A stretch of 61,808 bases of DNA from an uncultured Prevotellaceae bacterium (GTDB lineage Bacteria > Bacteroidota > Bacteroidia > Bacteroidales > Bacteroidaceae): the NCBI GenBank assembly GCA_900315095.1, contig OMXS01000017.1:1-61808 (forward strand). The letters run 5' to 3'. Positions 8,688-16,790 of the stretch are shown here, piece after piece. Within the stretch, counting starts at the first letter, position 1. Each line of letters opens with the position of its first letter. Both the position numbers and the translations under genes were made by a program. The notes under the pieces are model-generated. The model ran no database searches and was not told the origin of the DNA. It was given only the letters and a program-made list of their open reading frames with translations.

Positions 8688-8911
8688 ATCTGGAAATTAA
8701 TCAAAACAATATCCATCTGCTATTGCCGTCAAAAGTTGCATGGATAGCAGATATGATGACAGAAGACAGGGGCATCAGTATTGTTGATGCTCTAAAGGAA
8801 ATATATACTTCCGACATGTACCGCCAGCTTGAAACGGAATCTACGAAGAAGTGGCACTACGGCCCTGTTGCACTATATCAGGAAATCAAGTCTAACAACG
8901 GTTTACGTTGA
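8684..8911 (+). CDS. Second small helical protein of the toxin-antitoxin operon
   Basis: A 75-residue protein with KVAWIADMMTEDRGISIVDALKEIYTSDMYRQLE, similar in helix layout and length to the DUF3791-like protein at 7981-8205 (hydrophobic helix, GIS/GIT turn, helix, helix). It may be a diverged paralogue and hence a second antitoxin, or a cofactor that completes a three-protein complex. The start overlaps the toxin stop by 4 bases. No terminator is visible before the MITE-like element that starts 19 bases after the stop. Confidence 0.7.
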   Translation: MNLEINQNNIHLLLPSKVAWIADMMTEDRGISIVDALKEIYTSDMYRQLETESTKKWHYGPVALYQEIKSNNGLR

Positions 8912-8929
8912 ATTCCCTATATAAATAAT

Positions 8930-9066
8930 GGCAATTATATACTATTAGACCCCATTGCAAACGACTCCCCTCCCCTGCATGGGCGGGGAACCGAAGGAAA
9001 GGCAACTGTCGGCAAGGCGTTTTACGGAATACAATCCATAGTAGGGCCAAACAGTATATAGTTACC
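8930..9066. mobile_element. MITE-like element, short copy, with target duplication
   Basis: A 137-base non-coding element. Its left end, GGCAATTATATACTATTAG, is the inverted match of its right end (9044-9066, ending in CAGTATATAGTTACC). TAAATAAT occurs immediately before (8922-8929) and immediately after (9067-9074), a probable 8-base target-site duplication. It equals the outer parts of the 253-256 base copies at 11724 and 12812 without their GC-rich centre. No transposase is encoded, so mobility would need an enzyme elsewhere. Confidence 0.8.
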
Positions 9067-9506
9067 TAAATAATTCGTGTTTAATTCTTGCTCTGGCAAG
9101 CGGCCGCTCGACATCCCAAAGGGTGGCGCTTGCTACCAACGGGACGCAAGAAAGCCGAGCGCTTGCTATTTCATGTTTTTCATCATCCGTGAGATGAAAA
9201 TCTTTTAGGTCTTATAAGTCCGTAGTGCGTACGGAAATTTGTGGAGAACATCACTAAAAATACAACAAAAATGCCAAATAGATCAATTTTTTGGATAAAA
9301 AGTTGTTTTTCTCCTTATTTATTTGGTTGATATTTTAAATATTATTACCTTTGCACCCAAATACGATGTGGTCTTTATGGACACATCTAACCAACAACAT
9401 GTCTTAGTTGACTTATTAGGAAAAACGTTAGAATAATAAACTCTTACTTAATAAAGGGGAATAAAATATAACAATAATATAAACATTAACTAAAACTTTT
9501 TGCGAA
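9067..9506. other. Spacer and leader upstream of the BspA-like gene
   Basis: From 9090 to 9180 the DNA has GC-rich inverted motifs (GCAAGCG and CGAGCGCTTGC) of unknown meaning. Downstream lies the promoter (9322-9353) and a leader of about 145 bases with a small hairpin, GATGTG pairing with CACATC. Confidence 0.4.
9322..9353 (+). promoter_or_regulatory. Promoter of the BspA-like secreted protein gene
   Basis: TTTG at 9322-9325 and TACCTTTG at 9346-9353, spaced 20 bases. Confidence 0.65.
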
Positions 9507-11222
9507 ATGAAAAAGTATTTACTTGTTTTGGCAGCAGGGATATTCGGAATCCTGACTGCAAATGCATGGACAGTTTCGTTCAGCACTGACGAAAATGGAA
9601 CCGTTGCAACTATTACTAGTGAGAATCCTAATTCCAACAACTGGGGTGATATTAAGTATCCTACTGGTGTTACTAATGGTGCCGAGCAATTATTGGCGGC
9701 AAACACCCTGAAATTTGTTGCAACAGATGCAACTGCAATTACATCGTTGCAAGCATTTCAGAGTGGTGGCTTTGCTGCAACTACAGTAGACTTTAGTGGT
9801 GCTGTATTTGCTGAGACAGAAGTTGAAACTATTAATTACGATGGTTGGGATTTGGTTAATAATGTTGCTTTGCCAAATCAATCTGTAAAAAGGACTTCTA
9901 ATTGCATGACATTTAAATATTTTGCAAATGTAGAGAATGCTGTCCTTGCAAACGTAAAGACTTTATGTGCGGCTTGTTTCCAAAACAATGACAAACTGAC
10001 AACTACGTTTACAATACCCTCATCAGTAGAATTTATTGAAAAATTGGCTGTTGATAACGTTCCTTTAACTTCTATTATAATACCTAAAACTGTAAAGTAC
10101 ATAGAAGAGAAAGGATTCCAGAATTCATCAATAGCTAACCTCATTGATGTAACAGTTCAGGGGTCTACTTATGCAGAATTTGGAGCTTTTGATAAGGAAA
10201 TAACAGTAGGACAAACTGTTGCAGGAAAGCAAATTTATGCTTCTTTACATTTCCCAGAAGGGGCTGAAGCATATTTTACCAATCCGAATCATGAACTCTC
10301 AGTTGAGACGTCATTAAATTTGGGTTTTTTCCAAAAATGGTTAGGGGATCACTATGATGTGGCTTCTAATGGATGGCAGCAATTTATTAATTCTGCTCCA
10401 GGCAATGGTGATCCAGTACCTGCTGACAACCCTATTATTTTGAGAACCTTTAGTGATAATGTTGCTCATTATGTTCCTGTTTGTTATCGTGCTTATATTG
10501 TTAACGGTATTTCAGGAAATGATGCAGCTGGTTATACATTGGACTTGGTAGAAACATTTGCGATTCCAGCAAATACAGGTGTTATTATTTATGGAGAAGC
10601 AGAAACTGGTTCGTTTGCACTTCCTATCTTGTCAGGTGCATCTTGGAATACCACTCCTTATACCAGGGAAACAACAACAACAGTTAAGGTTGACAATGAA
10701 ATTATCAGCTTGAAGAATTATTTGGTTGCCAATTGCAATCTTCCTTCTGGAACGAAAATCGGTCCTTACGAGCTTGGTTCTGACGGCAAGGTGGCGGAAA
10801 GAAATTTTGTTTTAGGTCCGTATTCTAAGACAGATATATATGAAAGCCAATATGCAGATTATATGGCATTCTTCCGTGTTAAGAATATTACTCCTGGTAA
10901 GAATAAGGCTCATTTGAAGTTGCCTAGCACCCTATTTAAGAATCCTAAGGGAGTTGAACTTATTCCGGTTAATCCATCAACCTTTAGAGCAACTGAGTGG
11001 CCTAAGGTGTATCCTGGAAATTGGGGTACAAAAACAAGCCCTGTTTATGCTAAATCTTTTGGAGAGCCATTCGAGGACGAGTACATTCCAACAGGAATTA
11101 CTAACGTAAAGAATGAAAATGCAGACAATGCTGCAATATACACATTGCAAGGCGTAAAGGTTTCTAATAATCCAACAAAGGGTGTGTATATCCAGAATGG
11201 TAAGAAATTTATTGTAAAGTAA
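9507..11222 (+). CDS. Secreted protein with BspA-like leucine-rich segment and C-terminal sorting tail
   Basis: A 571-residue exported protein. Residues 1-20 form a signal peptide (MKKYLLVLAAGIFGILTANA). Around 165-220 the pattern FTIPSSVEFIEKLA then IIIPKTVKYIEEKGF is that of BspA-type leucine-rich repeats (LRR_5), which in relatives bind host proteins or surfaces. The middle (about 270-520) is beta-rich with no domain I recognise. The last 40 residues, ending IYTLQGVKVSNN...KGVYIQNGKKFIVK, match the short tail shared with the 20614, 22766 and 61086 genes, likely a type IX secretion-type or cell-surface sorting signal. A 70-residue protein follows 22 bases later in the same transcript. AT content is higher than in the flanking housekeeping genes. 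Confidence 0.8.
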   Translation: MKKYLLVLAAGIFGILTANAWTVSFSTDENGTVATITSENPNSNNWGDIKYPTGVTNGAEQLLAANTLKFVATDATAITSLQAFQSGGFAATTVDFSGAVFAETEVETINYDGWDLVNNVALPNQSVKRTSNCMTFKYFANVENAVLANVKTLCAACFQNNDKLTTTFTIPSSVEFIEKLAVDNVPLTSIIIPKTVKYIEEKGFQNSSIANLIDVTVQGSTYAEFGAFDKEITVGQTVAGKQIYASLHFPEGAEAYFTNPNHELSVETSLNLGFFQKWLGDHYDVASNGWQQFINSAPGNGDPVPADNPIILRTFSDNVAHYVPVCYRAYIVNGISGNDAAGYTLDLVETFAIPANTGVIIYGEAETGSFALPILSGASWNTTPYTRETTTTVKVDNEIISLKNYLVANCNLPSGTKIGPYELGSDGKVAERNFVLGPYSKTDIYESQYADYMAFFRVKNITPGKNKAHLKLPSTLFKNPKGVELIPVNPSTFRATEWPKVYPGNWGTKTSPVYAKSFGEPFEDEYIPTGITNVKNENADNAAIYTLQGVKVSNNPTKGVYIQNGKKFIVK

Positions 11223-11244
11223 AATAGAATAGAAGATTATAGAT

Positions 11245-11457
11245 ATGAAAAGTTTATATGTAAAGCCTGTAATCAATGAAACATTAGTTAAGGTACAGCC
11301 AATCTTGGCTGGAAGTGAGCAAGGTGTCATTGGTGAAGATTACTCTAAGCAGCATGGCGATGTGGTTGAAGAAGACGAAGAAGAAACTTCTCTCGTAGAG
11401 AAAGAGGCACAGCCTTTGGCATTCTCTAACAACTACCTCAAGAAGGTTTGGGAATAA
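11245..11457 (+). CDS. Small acidic protein following the secreted protein
   Basis: A 70-residue protein, MKSLYVKPVINETLVKVQ at the start and then a strongly acidic stretch (EEDEEETSLVEKE). It lacks a signal peptide. Short proteins with a YVKP/YVTP start followed by a LLAGS-like segment are frequent downstream of secreted proteins in Prevotella, and I recognise the pattern but know no function. It lies 22 bases after the 9507 gene and 38 bases before a strong terminator, so it is the last gene of that two-gene transcript. Confidence 0.7.
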   Translation: MKSLYVKPVINETLVKVQPILAGSEQGVIGEDYSKQHGDVVEEDEEETSLVEKEAQPLAFSNNYLKKVWE

Positions 11458-11495
11458 TAAGTAGTATCCAATAGGGACATTCCCGATATTAAGCA

Positions 11496-11528
11496 GGTGC
11501 TGGTCAACTATGGCCAGCACCTTTTTTT
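11496..11528 (+). terminator. Rho-independent terminator
   Basis: GGTGCTGG (11496-11503) pairs with CCAGCACC (11514-11521) and is followed directly by seven T residues. It closes the 9507-11457 transcript. Confidence 0.9.
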
Positions 11529-11625
11529 GTGGCTCCTGTGGTTGTCACTTGTGCCTTTTGAACACCTCACTTGTATATATCTGACCTTGTCAGGAGTGCT
11601 TCCTGACATCCTCAGGAATGGCTTT
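11529..11625 (-). repeat. Dispersed repeat shared with 58395-58530
   Basis: The reverse complement of this stretch shares CCTGAGGATGTCAG, TCAGATATATACAAGTGAGG and AAAAGGCACAAGTG, in that order, with 58395-58530. It contains inverted GTCAGGA/TCCTGAC motifs. No coding content seen. The remaining 11626-11723 shows nothing recognisable. Confidence 0.7.
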
Positions 11626-11723
11626 TGGCATTATGGAGGGCATAAACAAGAGGGTATGCGCATGCAATTATCGTGTAGGGAGAGAGACGATAATTGCTGA
11701 GAAGATGATTCTAGTGTAATATA

Positions 11724-11976
11724 GGGATTTTTATACAATTAGCCCCATCGCTAACGACTCCCCGCCCATGTAGGGGAGGGGCCGGGGTGGGGTCAGTGTC
11801 TTTTATCCACACATGTTTGCTTATATCTCCTTTTCCCAATATAACTAACCCCACCCCTTTCCCCTCCCCTACAGGGGCGGGGAATCAATGGTCGCTAGAT
11901 GAAGGAGAAAAGCAATTGCCGGCAGGATATTTTACAGAATACCATCCATAGTAGGGCCTAATAGTATATAATTGCC
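11724..11976. mobile_element. MITE-like element, long copy with GC-rich centre
   Basis: The right end (11954-11976, ending AATAGTATATAATTGCC) is the clean terminal inverted repeat of the family, while the left end is degenerate. The inside carries inverted GC-rich arms (CCCCGCCC.../...GGGGCGGGG) around a core also found, in opposite orientation, at 12812-13067. It ends 8 bases before the last codon of tcdA. No clear target duplication. Confidence 0.75.
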
Positions 11977-11984
11977 ATGATTTA

Positions 11985-12731
11985 TTATCGTAGCGTGGCG
12001 GTAATGTCCTTGATTACCAGTCCTGCTAGCGTAAAGCCGAAGATGGCGGTAATGTGTGCTACGGTGCCGTTGGTCTGTGCCTTACGGAAAGTGGTGGTCT
12101 CTATTGCCTCTTCTGCGTTGTCGCCGAGGTTAGGCAATAGTTCGTCGCTATAAACGCATAGGAACTTGCGGGACGGACGATGCCCCAGACTCTTGAAACG
12201 CTTGCGCAGGGCACGTGCCAACGGACATCCGTTAATTTTCCAGAACTCTGCCACACGAATGCGTGTGGGGTCCATCTTTAGCGCCGCTCCCATAGAAGAG
12301 AACAGGGTGGCGCTGCTGTTGCATGCAGTTTCTATCAGCAGCACCTTGTCTTTCAGCGAGTCGATGGCATCGATAACATAGTCGTAGTTGTCGAGCGGGA
12401 ACTCCTCCAATGTCTCGGCACAGAACACCTGCTGTCGGCAAACGATATCTGCATCAGGATTTATTGATAGCAGCCGTTCTTTCAGCGCCTCCACCTTGGG
12501 GCGACCTACAGTAAGTGTGGTTGCCATCAGTTGGCGGTTGATGTTCGACTCGCACACCGCGTCGCTATCTACGATGGTAAGATGAATGATGCCTGAGCGC
12601 ACAAGACTCTCGGCGCACCACGACCCCACGCCGCCAACGCCAAAGACTATCACCCTTTGACGTTGCACGGCACTAACACCGTCATTACCTATTAATAAAC
12701 GCGTACGCGCGAGGAAATCGTTGTTCGTCAT
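11985..12731 (-). CDS. tcdA: tRNA threonylcarbamoyladenosine dehydratase
   Basis: A 248-residue ThiF/E1-like enzyme. It activates N6-threonylcarbamoyladenosine in position 37 of tRNA with ATP to form the cyclic ct6A. The nucleotide-binding loop VFGVGGVGSWCAESLVRSG is at residues of about 29-47, followed by VDSDAVCESNINRQL, where the aspartate and arginine contact ATP, and by YVIDAIDSLKDK. Length fits bacterial TcdA (about 240-270). It stands alone between two MITE-like copies. Its own promoter is seen upstream (leftward TATCTTTG near 12754-12761). Nothing else is odd. Confidence 0.93.
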   Translation of the reverse strand: MTNNDFLARTRLLIGNDGVSAVQRQRVIVFGVGGVGSWCAESLVRSGIIHLTIVDSDAVCESNINRQLMATTLTVGRPKVEALKERLLSINPDADIVCRQQVFCAETLEEFPLDNYDYVIDAIDSLKDKVLLIETACNSSATLFSSMGAALKMDPTRIRVAEFWKINGCPLARALRKRFKSLGHRPSRKFLCVYSDELLPNLGDNAEEAIETTTFRKAQTNGTVAHITAIFGFTLAGLVIKDITATLR

Positions 12732-12811
12732 CTTTTGCCTGATATTTCATTGCAAAGATAAGAATAATATTTTGATTATAAACATACATCTTGTTATTAA
12801 CCTCAAAAAAA

Positions 12812-13067
12812 GGATAATTATATAATGTTTGGCCTATCCCTGCTCAATTGTTTTTTCCCTTCGGCCAGCGACCGTCGGTTCCCCGCCCCTGTAGGGGAGG
12901 GGAAAGGGGTGGGGTCAGTTATATTGGGGAAAGGAGATATAAGCAAACATGTGTGGATAAAAAACACAGTCCCCACCCCGACCCCTCCCCTTCAGGGGCG
13001 GGGAATTTTCAACCAGACTTCAATATTGTCCTTTCAATACTTGTGGGTCAAATTATATATAATCGCC
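12812..13067. mobile_element. MITE-like element, long copy in inverse orientation
   Basis: 256 bases. Left end GGATAATTATATAATG and right end 13045-13067 (CAAATTATATATAATCGCC) are inverted repeats of each other and of the other copies. Seven A residues flank both sides, compatible with a target duplication. The centre repeats the 11724 copy in reverse. Open frames inside it read through palindromes and are not genes. It ends 30 bases before the nrdD promoter. Confidence 0.78.
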
Positions 13068-13097
13068 AAAAAAACATTATTTTTTTCTATGTTTTTA

Positions 13098-13127
13098 TTT
13101 GTATTTTAGAAATAAGTTGTATCTTTG
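13098..13127 (+). promoter_or_regulatory. nrdDG promoter
   Basis: TTTG at 13098-13101 and TATCTTTG at 13120-13127, spaced 18 bases. The start near 13134 gives a leader of about 130 bases. Confidence 0.7.
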
Positions 13128-13140
13128 CAGCGTGAAAACT

Positions 13141-13203
13141 TTTCCAAAATGGAAAACTTTTTGGAACACAAAAAGAAAAAAGTTTCCCAAAACGGGAAAC
13201 TTT
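13141..13203. promoter_or_regulatory. Two related palindromes in the nrdDG leader
   Basis: TTTTCC/GGAAAA around AAAAT (13141-13157) and a stronger copy, AAAGTTTCCC (13179-13188) with GGGAAACTTT (13194-13203) around AAAAC. Both share the form GTTTYCC-AAAA-GGRAAAC and start just after the promoter. They could be paired operators for a dimeric repressor or tandem RNA hairpins. They do not resemble the NrdR box. Confidence 0.6.
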
Positions 13204-13264
13204 GTTGACCAAAGAAGCATAATAAAGAGTAATCTAAACAATAATATATTAATCTAAAAATAAG

Positions 13265-15379
13265 ATGGAAAGTAAGCTTTTCTCTATTACCAAACGCGAC
13301 GGACAGAAGGTCCGTTTCTCATTAGACAAGATAATGAATGCCATTATCAAGGCATTCGAGTCGGTAGGCGAACCCGTTGATTTGACGGTACTTAGCAAGG
13401 TTTTGGCACACCTTGACATCCATGAGGACATCAAGGTGGAGGAGATTCAGAACCAGGTGGAGGAGTCTTTGATGAAAGAAGGCTTCTATCAGGTTGCCAA
13501 GTCGTTCATGCTCTACCGCCAGCGTCATACTGAGGACCGCGAGACGATGGAGAAGTTGAACTTTTTGGTTGACTACTGCCAGGCAGAGAATGCAGCAACT
13601 GGTTCAAAGTATGATGCTAATGCTAATGTGGAGCACAAGAACATCGCCACTCTTATCGGCGAACTCCCCAAGGCAAGTTTCATCCGTCTGAACCGTCGTC
13701 TGCTCACCGACCGCATAAAGAAGATGTATGGCAAGGATTTGGCAGACAAGTACATCGACCTGCTTACACACCACTTTATATATAAGAACGACGAGACAAG
13801 TCTGGCAAACTATTGTGCCTCTATCACGATGTACCCCTGGCTCATCAGCGGAACGGCATCTATCGGCGGCAACTCTACGGCACCAACTAACCTGAAATCG
13901 TTCTGCGGCGGCTTCGCTAACATGGTGTTCATGGTTAGCTCTATGCTCAGCGGTGCATGTGCTACGCCAGAGTTCCTTATGTACATGAACTATTTCATCG
14001 GTCAGGAGTATGGCAAGGACTATTGGCAGAACCCCGATAAGGTGGTAGACCTCAGTTTGAAGCAGCGCACCATCGACAAGGTGATTACTGATTGTTTCGA
14101 GCAGATTGTTTACACTCTGAACCAGCCTACTGGCGCCCGCAACTATCAGGCGGTGTTCTGGAATGTGGCATATTATGACAAGTATTACTTCCAGAGCCTG
14201 TTCGGAGAGTTCTACTTCCCCGATGGAACACAGCCCGACTGGGAAGGCCTTTCATGGCTGCAGAAACGTTTCATGAAATGGTTCAACAAGGAGCGCACCA
14301 AGGCCGTGCTCACTTTCCCGGTTGAGACGATGGCGCTGCTCACCAAGGATGGCGACTGCCTCGACAAGGAATGGGCAGACTTCACCGCTGAGATGTATTC
14401 TGAGGGACACTCTTTCTTCACTTATATGAGTGACAATGCCGACTCTCTGAGCTCTTGCTGCCGTCTGCGCAACGAGATTCAGGACAACGGCTTCAGTTAT
14501 ACTCTCGGTGCCGGTGGTGTTTCAACGGGCTCTAAGAGTGTGCTCACCATCAACCTTAACCGCTGTATCCAGTATGCCGTGAACCACAAGATGGTTTATA
14601 CAGAGTTCTTGGGCGAGGTGATAGACCTTTGCCACAAGGTGCAGATAGCATACAACGAGAACCTGAAGGAACTGCAGAAGTCGGGCATGCTGCCGCTGTT
14701 CGATGCTGGTTATATCAATATCGGCCGTCAGTATCTCACCATCGGCGTTAACGGTCTCGTTGAGGCTGCCGAGTTCCTTGGCATCAAGATTAGCGACAAC
14801 GAGGACTACCTGCGCTATGTGCAGACAGTGCTCGGTCTGGTGGAGAAGTACAACAAGCAGTATCGCACCAAGGACCTGCTGTTCAACTGCGAAATGATTC
14901 CTGCCGAGAATGTTGGTGTTAAGCACGCTAAGTGGGACCGTGAGGACGGTTATTTCGTGCCACGCGACTGCTACAACAGCTATTTCTACATCGTGGAGGA
15001 CGACTCTCTGAACATCATCGACAAGTTCAAGCTTCATGGAGCGCCTTATATTGAGCACCTTACAGGAGGTTCGGCTTTGCATATGAATCTTGAGGAGCAC
15101 CTGTCTAAGCAGCAGTACCGCAACCTGTTGAAGGTGGCTGCTAAGGAAGGATGCAACTACTTCACGTTCAACATCCCGAACACTATCTGCAACGAGTGTG
15201 GAACCATAGACAAGCGCTTCCTGAAGGAGTGCCCTCACTGCCACAGTCATAACGTAGATTATATGACACGTATCATCGGTTATCTGAAGCGCGTAAGCAA
15301 CTTCAGCGAACCACGACAGAAGGAGGCAAGCCGCCGCTTCTACTATGAGGCAACACCGCAGGAACTTGTAGAGGTATAA
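13265..15379 (+). CDS. nrdD: Anaerobic ribonucleoside-triphosphate reductase
   Basis: A 704-residue class III ribonucleotide reductase making dNTPs without oxygen. An ATP-cone allosteric domain occupies the N-terminus (ITKRDGQKVRFSLDKI and onward, to about residue 95). The barrel follows, with active-site cysteines in the conserved stretches. A zinc site CNECG...CPHCH lies near residues 637-658. The glycyl radical site is G672 in RIIGYL, close to the C-terminus as expected. Length is typical. The activase gene nrdG starts 10 bases downstream, so the two are cotranscribed. The 130-base leader has two palindromes that may control oxygen- or dNTP-dependent expression. Confidence 0.97.
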   Translation: MESKLFSITKRDGQKVRFSLDKIMNAIIKAFESVGEPVDLTVLSKVLAHLDIHEDIKVEEIQNQVEESLMKEGFYQVAKSFMLYRQRHTEDRETMEKLNFLVDYCQAENAATGSKYDANANVEHKNIATLIGELPKASFIRLNRRLLTDRIKKMYGKDLADKYIDLLTHHFIYKNDETSLANYCASITMYPWLISGTASIGGNSTAPTNLKSFCGGFANMVFMVSSMLSGACATPEFLMYMNYFIGQEYGKDYWQNPDKVVDLSLKQRTIDKVITDCFEQIVYTLNQPTGARNYQAVFWNVAYYDKYYFQSLFGEFYFPDGTQPDWEGLSWLQKRFMKWFNKERTKAVLTFPVETMALLTKDGDCLDKEWADFTAEMYSEGHSFFTYMSDNADSLSSCCRLRNEIQDNGFSYTLGAGGVSTGSKSVLTINLNRCIQYAVNHKMVYTEFLGEVIDLCHKVQIAYNENLKELQKSGMLPLFDAGYINIGRQYLTIGVNGLVEAAEFLGIKISDNEDYLRYVQTVLGLVEKYNKQYRTKDLLFNCEMIPAENVGVKHAKWDREDGYFVPRDCYNSYFYIVEDDSLNIIDKFKLHGAPYIEHLTGGSALHMNLEEHLSKQQYRNLLKVAAKEGCNYFTFNIPNTICNECGTIDKRFLKECPHCHSHNVDYMTRIIGYLKRVSNFSEPRQKEASRRFYYEATPQELVEV

Positions 15380-15389
15380 AGAATTACAA

Positions 15390-15857
15390 ATGCTTAAATA
15401 TGTAAATACCGGCGTGGTCTTTCAGGAGATTCCTGACGAGACCACGCTTTCGATAAACATCTCTGGATGTCCAAATCATTGTCCTGGATGTCACAGTAAA
15501 TATCTATGGGCTGACATTGGTGAAGAACTGAACACCGATGCCATCGATTCTTTTGTGAAAGAGTTCAATGGCGACTTCACCTGCATCAGTTTTATGGGCG
15601 GCGACAACGACCCTGCCGAGGTGGAGCGTTTGGCTCTTTACATCCACCAACGTTATCCGCAGATAAAGGTGGGGTGGTATAGTGGCAAGCAGTATTTCCC
15701 GCATTACATCGACCGCAATTCCTTCGATTATTTTAAACTCGGACCTTATATCGCACATCTAGGCAGTTTGAAAGAGCGCACCACTAACCAGCGGTTATAT
15801 AAGAAAACCGCTCCCGACACTTTCGTGGATATCACAGAAAGGTTTTGGAAGAAATAA
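15390..15857 (+). CDS. nrdG: Anaerobic ribonucleotide reductase activating protein
   Basis: A 155-residue radical SAM enzyme that abstracts a hydrogen from the glycine of NrdD (G672) to switch it on. The cluster motif is C27-PNH-C31-PG-C34 within INISGCPNHCPGCH, which gives the CxxxCxxC spacing needed for a [4Fe-4S] cluster. FMGGDNDP near 70-77 is the usual SAM-contact loop (GGD). Size fits the small NrdG type. It follows nrdD by 10 bases. Confidence 0.96.
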   Translation: MLKYVNTGVVFQEIPDETTLSINISGCPNHCPGCHSKYLWADIGEELNTDAIDSFVKEFNGDFTCISFMGGDNDPAEVERLALYIHQRYPQIKVGWYSGKQYFPHYIDRNSFDYFKLGPYIAHLGSLKERTTNQRLYKKTAPDTFVDITERFWKK

Positions 15858-15866
15858 CTAACTACC

Positions 15867-16643
15867 ATGGATACTAAGAAGAACCCAAAGAGAGCCGGAC
15901 AATCCGGATATTCCGGAAATCCCGGAAATTCCGGTCATCCCAAACCCATCATTCGCCATTACGATGACGGTGTGGCAAGTGTACTGCGCAAGCCTGTGGT
16001 ATATACTGAACTGCGCTTCTACAAGCGTAGTGATGTGCTTTATCAGTTGACAAAGATATTCTGCCAGCGTTTCCTTCCCCGCTATGGCGACCGCACAGTT
16101 GACCAGATGGTGCAGGCGGCGCGAAGTACAAAACAGAACATCGCTGAGGGCAGTAGTGACGGACAGACATCCACAGAGACAGAACTTAAACTGCTGGGCA
16201 TAGCGCGTGGCAGCAATAAAGAATTGCTTGAGGACTATCTCGACTACCTGAAAAACAAACACATGGAGGAGTGGCGCAACACCAACCCTCGCTTCGAACA
16301 ACTACACCTGTTCTGCAAGAGCCATTGCGATTATAGCGACTATAGTGCGCTCTTGCCAAAAATGAATGACGAGGAACTTGCCAATATGGCCATCTGCCTA
16401 TGTCATCAGGTGGACTCTGCGCTGACGAAATACATCGAGCGCAAAGACCGCGAGTTTACCATGGAAGGAGGTATTCGTGAGAGAATGACCGCCGCACGTC
16501 TTGAACAGCGTACCACTCAAAAAGAGATGATAGAGACGATGCAGAATGAGATAGAGATGATGCAGCATGAAATAGAGGCCTTGCGCACAGAGAACAACCG
16601 TCTGAGGCAGCGCCTCTTTGAAGCAGGATTAGAAGAGAATTAA
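15867..16643 (+). CDS. Four-helix-bundle protein with repeat-encoded N-terminus and C-terminal coiled coil
   Basis: A 258-residue protein. Residues 10-27 (AGQSGYSGNPGNSGHPKP) are low-complexity and are encoded by a TCCGGA repeat array. From about 48 to 150, KRSDVLYQLTKIFCQRF, then ARSTKQNIAEGSSDGQTSTETELKLLGIARGSNKEL, is the signature of the four-helix-bundle family related to 23S rRNA intervening-sequence proteins and to the Avd protein of diversity-generating retroelements. The last 60 residues form a glutamate- and methionine-rich coiled coil. It begins 9 bases after nrdG and is probably in the same transcript. A second TCCGGA array lies just past the stop. No reverse transcriptase or variable repeat is nearby. 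Function unknown; RNA or nucleic-acid binding would suit the family's positively charged bundles. Confidence 0.8.
   Translation: MDTKKNPKRAGQSGYSGNPGNSGHPKPIIRHYDDGVASVLRKPVVYTELRFYKRSDVLYQLTKIFCQRFLPRYGDRTVDQMVQAARSTKQNIAEGSSDGQTSTETELKLLGIARGSNKELLEDYLDYLKNKHMEEWRNTNPRFEQLHLFCKSHCDYSDYSALLPKMNDEELANMAICLCHQVDSALTKYIERKDREFTMEGGIRERMTAARLEQRTTQKEMIETMQNEIEMMQHEIEALRTENNRLRQRLFEAGLEEN
15894..15934 (+). repeat. TCCGGA array, upstream copy
   Basis: Five units built on (T/C)CCGGA spaced 8-9 bases apart inside the start of the four-helix-bundle gene. The spacing keeps the reading frame, giving the SGxSGNxG peptide. Confidence 0.85.
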
Positions 16644-16656
16644 CATGAAAACTGGA

Positions 16657-16710
16657 AAGTCCGGACAATCCGGATAATCCGGAATAACCGGGGGAATCCG
16701 ATATTTCCGG
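16657..16710 (+). repeat. TCCGGA array, downstream copy
   Basis: Six units of TCCGGA or close variants at 8-9 base spacing, starting about 13 bases after the stop of the four-helix-bundle gene. Same unit and phase as the array at 15894-15934, so the gene is bracketed by it. Confidence 0.85.
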
Positions 16711-16740
16711 CTTGTATGTCACAAAAATTCAGGAAAATCC

Positions 16741-16771
16741 TTTGCTCTAAGCATGTTTTTCCGTATCTTTG
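16741..16771 (+). promoter_or_regulatory. Promoter of the PfkB kinase
   Basis: TTTG at 16741-16744, 19 bases, then TATCTTTG at 16764-16771. It fixes the kinase start at 16791; the earlier in-frame ATG at 16716 lies upstream of the promoter. Confidence 0.8.
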
Positions 16772-16790
16772 CCTTTTGAAAAACAATTTT

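Noticed and set aside
12825-13109. Two open frames inside the MITE-like element
   Set aside because: They run through the GC-rich palindromes and contain no recognisable protein.
15894-16710. TCCGGA arrays and an Avd-like protein as a diversity-generating retroelement
   Set aside because: No reverse transcriptase, template repeat or variable repeat is present; the fold similarity alone is not enough.
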